Below are positions 63,639 to 64,000 of a stretch of 64,000 nucleotides of DNA, in pieces. This DNA is from JAJTDS01 sp964202895 (GTDB lineage: Bacteria > Pseudomonadota > Alphaproteobacteria > Rickettsiales > UBA1997): assembly GCA_964202895.1 (NCBI GenBank), contig CAXNJM010000001.1, positions 992,001 through 1,056,000 on the forward strand, read 5' to 3'. A model generated the notes under the pieces. That model had not been told where the DNA came from. It saw only the letters and a program-made list of their open reading frames with translations, and did no database searches. The position numbers were made by a program, and so were the translations under genes. The first letter of the stretch is position 1, and each line of letters opens with the position of its first letter.

Positions 63639-63707
63639 TTTTCAGATAGAAATTATCAATAAGAAACTTTAGATTTTAATCTATTGAAAGCAAATAATCT
63701 CAATGAA

Positions 63708-64000
63708 ATGTTAAGTAAAATATCGGGCGAAATATCAAAAAAATTCATTGCCCTTGCATTAAATTTAAGTAAAAAAAACATTGGGAATACTGGTTCTAAC
63801 CCAGTTGTTGGTTGTGTTATAGTGAAAGATGGTCAAATTTTATCAACCGGCATTACTGAAATCGGCGGTAGGCCTCATGCTGAAATTGTGGCAATCAATA
63901 AAATAATTGATAAGTCAATATTATGCGATGCCGAAATTTACATTACTCTTGAGCCTTGCTCTCATTTTGGCAATACCCCTCCCTGTGTCGATGAAATTAT
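63708..64000 (+). CDS. ribD: Riboflavin biosynthesis deaminase/reductase RibD (partial)
   Basis: Starts at the ATG at 63708 (an ATG five bases earlier hits a stop at once) and runs off the right edge after 97 codons. The deaminase domain has 'SNPVVGCVIVKDGQIL', the zinc motif 'GRPHAEIVAI' (His-Ala-Glu) and 'LEPCSHFGNTPPCVDE' with the two Cys ligands. RibD carries out the deamination and, in its missing C-terminal part, the reduction in riboflavin synthesis. Follows the half-length purL by 69 bases. Confidence 0.93.
   Translation, partial: MLSKISGEISKKFIALALNLSKKNIGNTGSNPVVGCVIVKDGQILSTGITEIGGRPHAEIVAINKIIDKSILCDAEIYITLEPCSHFGNTPPCVDEI

Noticed and set aside
62469..63707. Frameshift as the reason for the short purL
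   Set aside because: Only 69 bases lie between the stop and ribD and none of the frames there resembles PurL, so the second half is not present at this place.
1..64000. Possible recoding of TGA to tryptophan, suggested by the rarity of TGA stops and the in-frame TGA at 35745
   Set aside because: All other genes read through with TGG for every tryptophan and no internal TGA; tolR ends in ATGA overlap with tolA. General recoding would put TGA in many genes. Rare use as stop is enough.
1..64000. CRISPR arrays, rRNA operons, prophage blocks
   Set aside because: No spaced repeats, rRNA-like sequence or phage structural genes were seen; the only tandem repeats are the short in-frame ones in lpxB and def.

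Overview
The window is AT-rich chromosomal DNA (roughly 30 % G+C by eye), densely packed with short operons, from a Gram-negative alphaproteobacterium. Outer-membrane genes are present (lpxB, lolA, bamA, TolQ/TolR/TolA). Alphaproteobacterial marks are a TrcR/DUF1013 regulator, a family-4 uracil-DNA glycosylase of the alphaproteobacterial type, a CcoN terminal oxidase subunit and a membrane-anchored cytochrome c. Base composition, split Tol genes, several orphan subunits and a mobile element fit an AT-rich lineage near Rickettsiales or Holosporales. Genes for arginine, purine, pyrimidine, NAD, riboflavin and polyamine metabolism show it is less reduced than Rickettsia itself. The species cannot be named from this sequence alone. 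No rRNA, tRNA or CRISPR was found.

Layout. 1-13.4 kb: a CorC/HlyC-type protein (cut by the left edge), an orphan yejB, pyrE, hpf, acnA, argF, then minus-strand operons mgtE-ispH-lpxB and aspC-coaX. 13.5-15.65 kb: a 2.1-kb IS1595-like element with inverted ends and an imperfect 8-bp target duplication. It carries a deleted transposase, a Bro-N protein and a 59-residue exported peptide gene whose ribosome binding site lies in a hairpin. 15.7-22.9 kb: a TauE-like membrane protein with an orphan ccoN, a SPOR-lipoprotein-DacF cell-wall operon, ssb, nadK and tolQ. 23.06-31.3 kb: an accessory-looking block with a 2189-residue cysteine-rich anchored surface protein, a second UbiA-family prenyltransferase and a polytopic protein with membrane histidines. 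31.3-34.7 kb: trcR-bcp-ychF-RNA methyltransferase. 34.8-44.3 kb: yaaA, a DUF481 barrel gene interrupted by TGA, a small Asn/Pro-rich membrane protein, lolA-tolR-tolA-hisS-ubiA-nadD, a dicarboxylate symporter and PstS. 44.5-49.2 kb: bamA-nrdR-UDG and a charged exported protein followed by a G+C-rich hairpin. 49.2-64 kb: orphan gspF, purN-def, dsbD-mnmG, prs-cytochrome c-cca, xthA, an ornithine decarboxylase/deoxyhypusine-synthase-like polyamine pair, a half-length purL and the start of ribD.

How the genes work together. Envelope assembly (BamA, LolA, LpxB, Tol), wall trimming (SPOR protein, DacF) and thiol export (DsbD) form one theme; nucleotide supply (PyrE, Prs, PurN, PurL, NadK, NadD, NrdR) another. 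ArgF and the decarboxylase both use ornithine. The parts most worth following up are the giant cysteine-rich protein with its prenyltransferase and histidine-protein neighbours, the IS1595-like element with its cargo, the half-length PurL, and the rare TGA stops, one of which interrupts a barrel gene.
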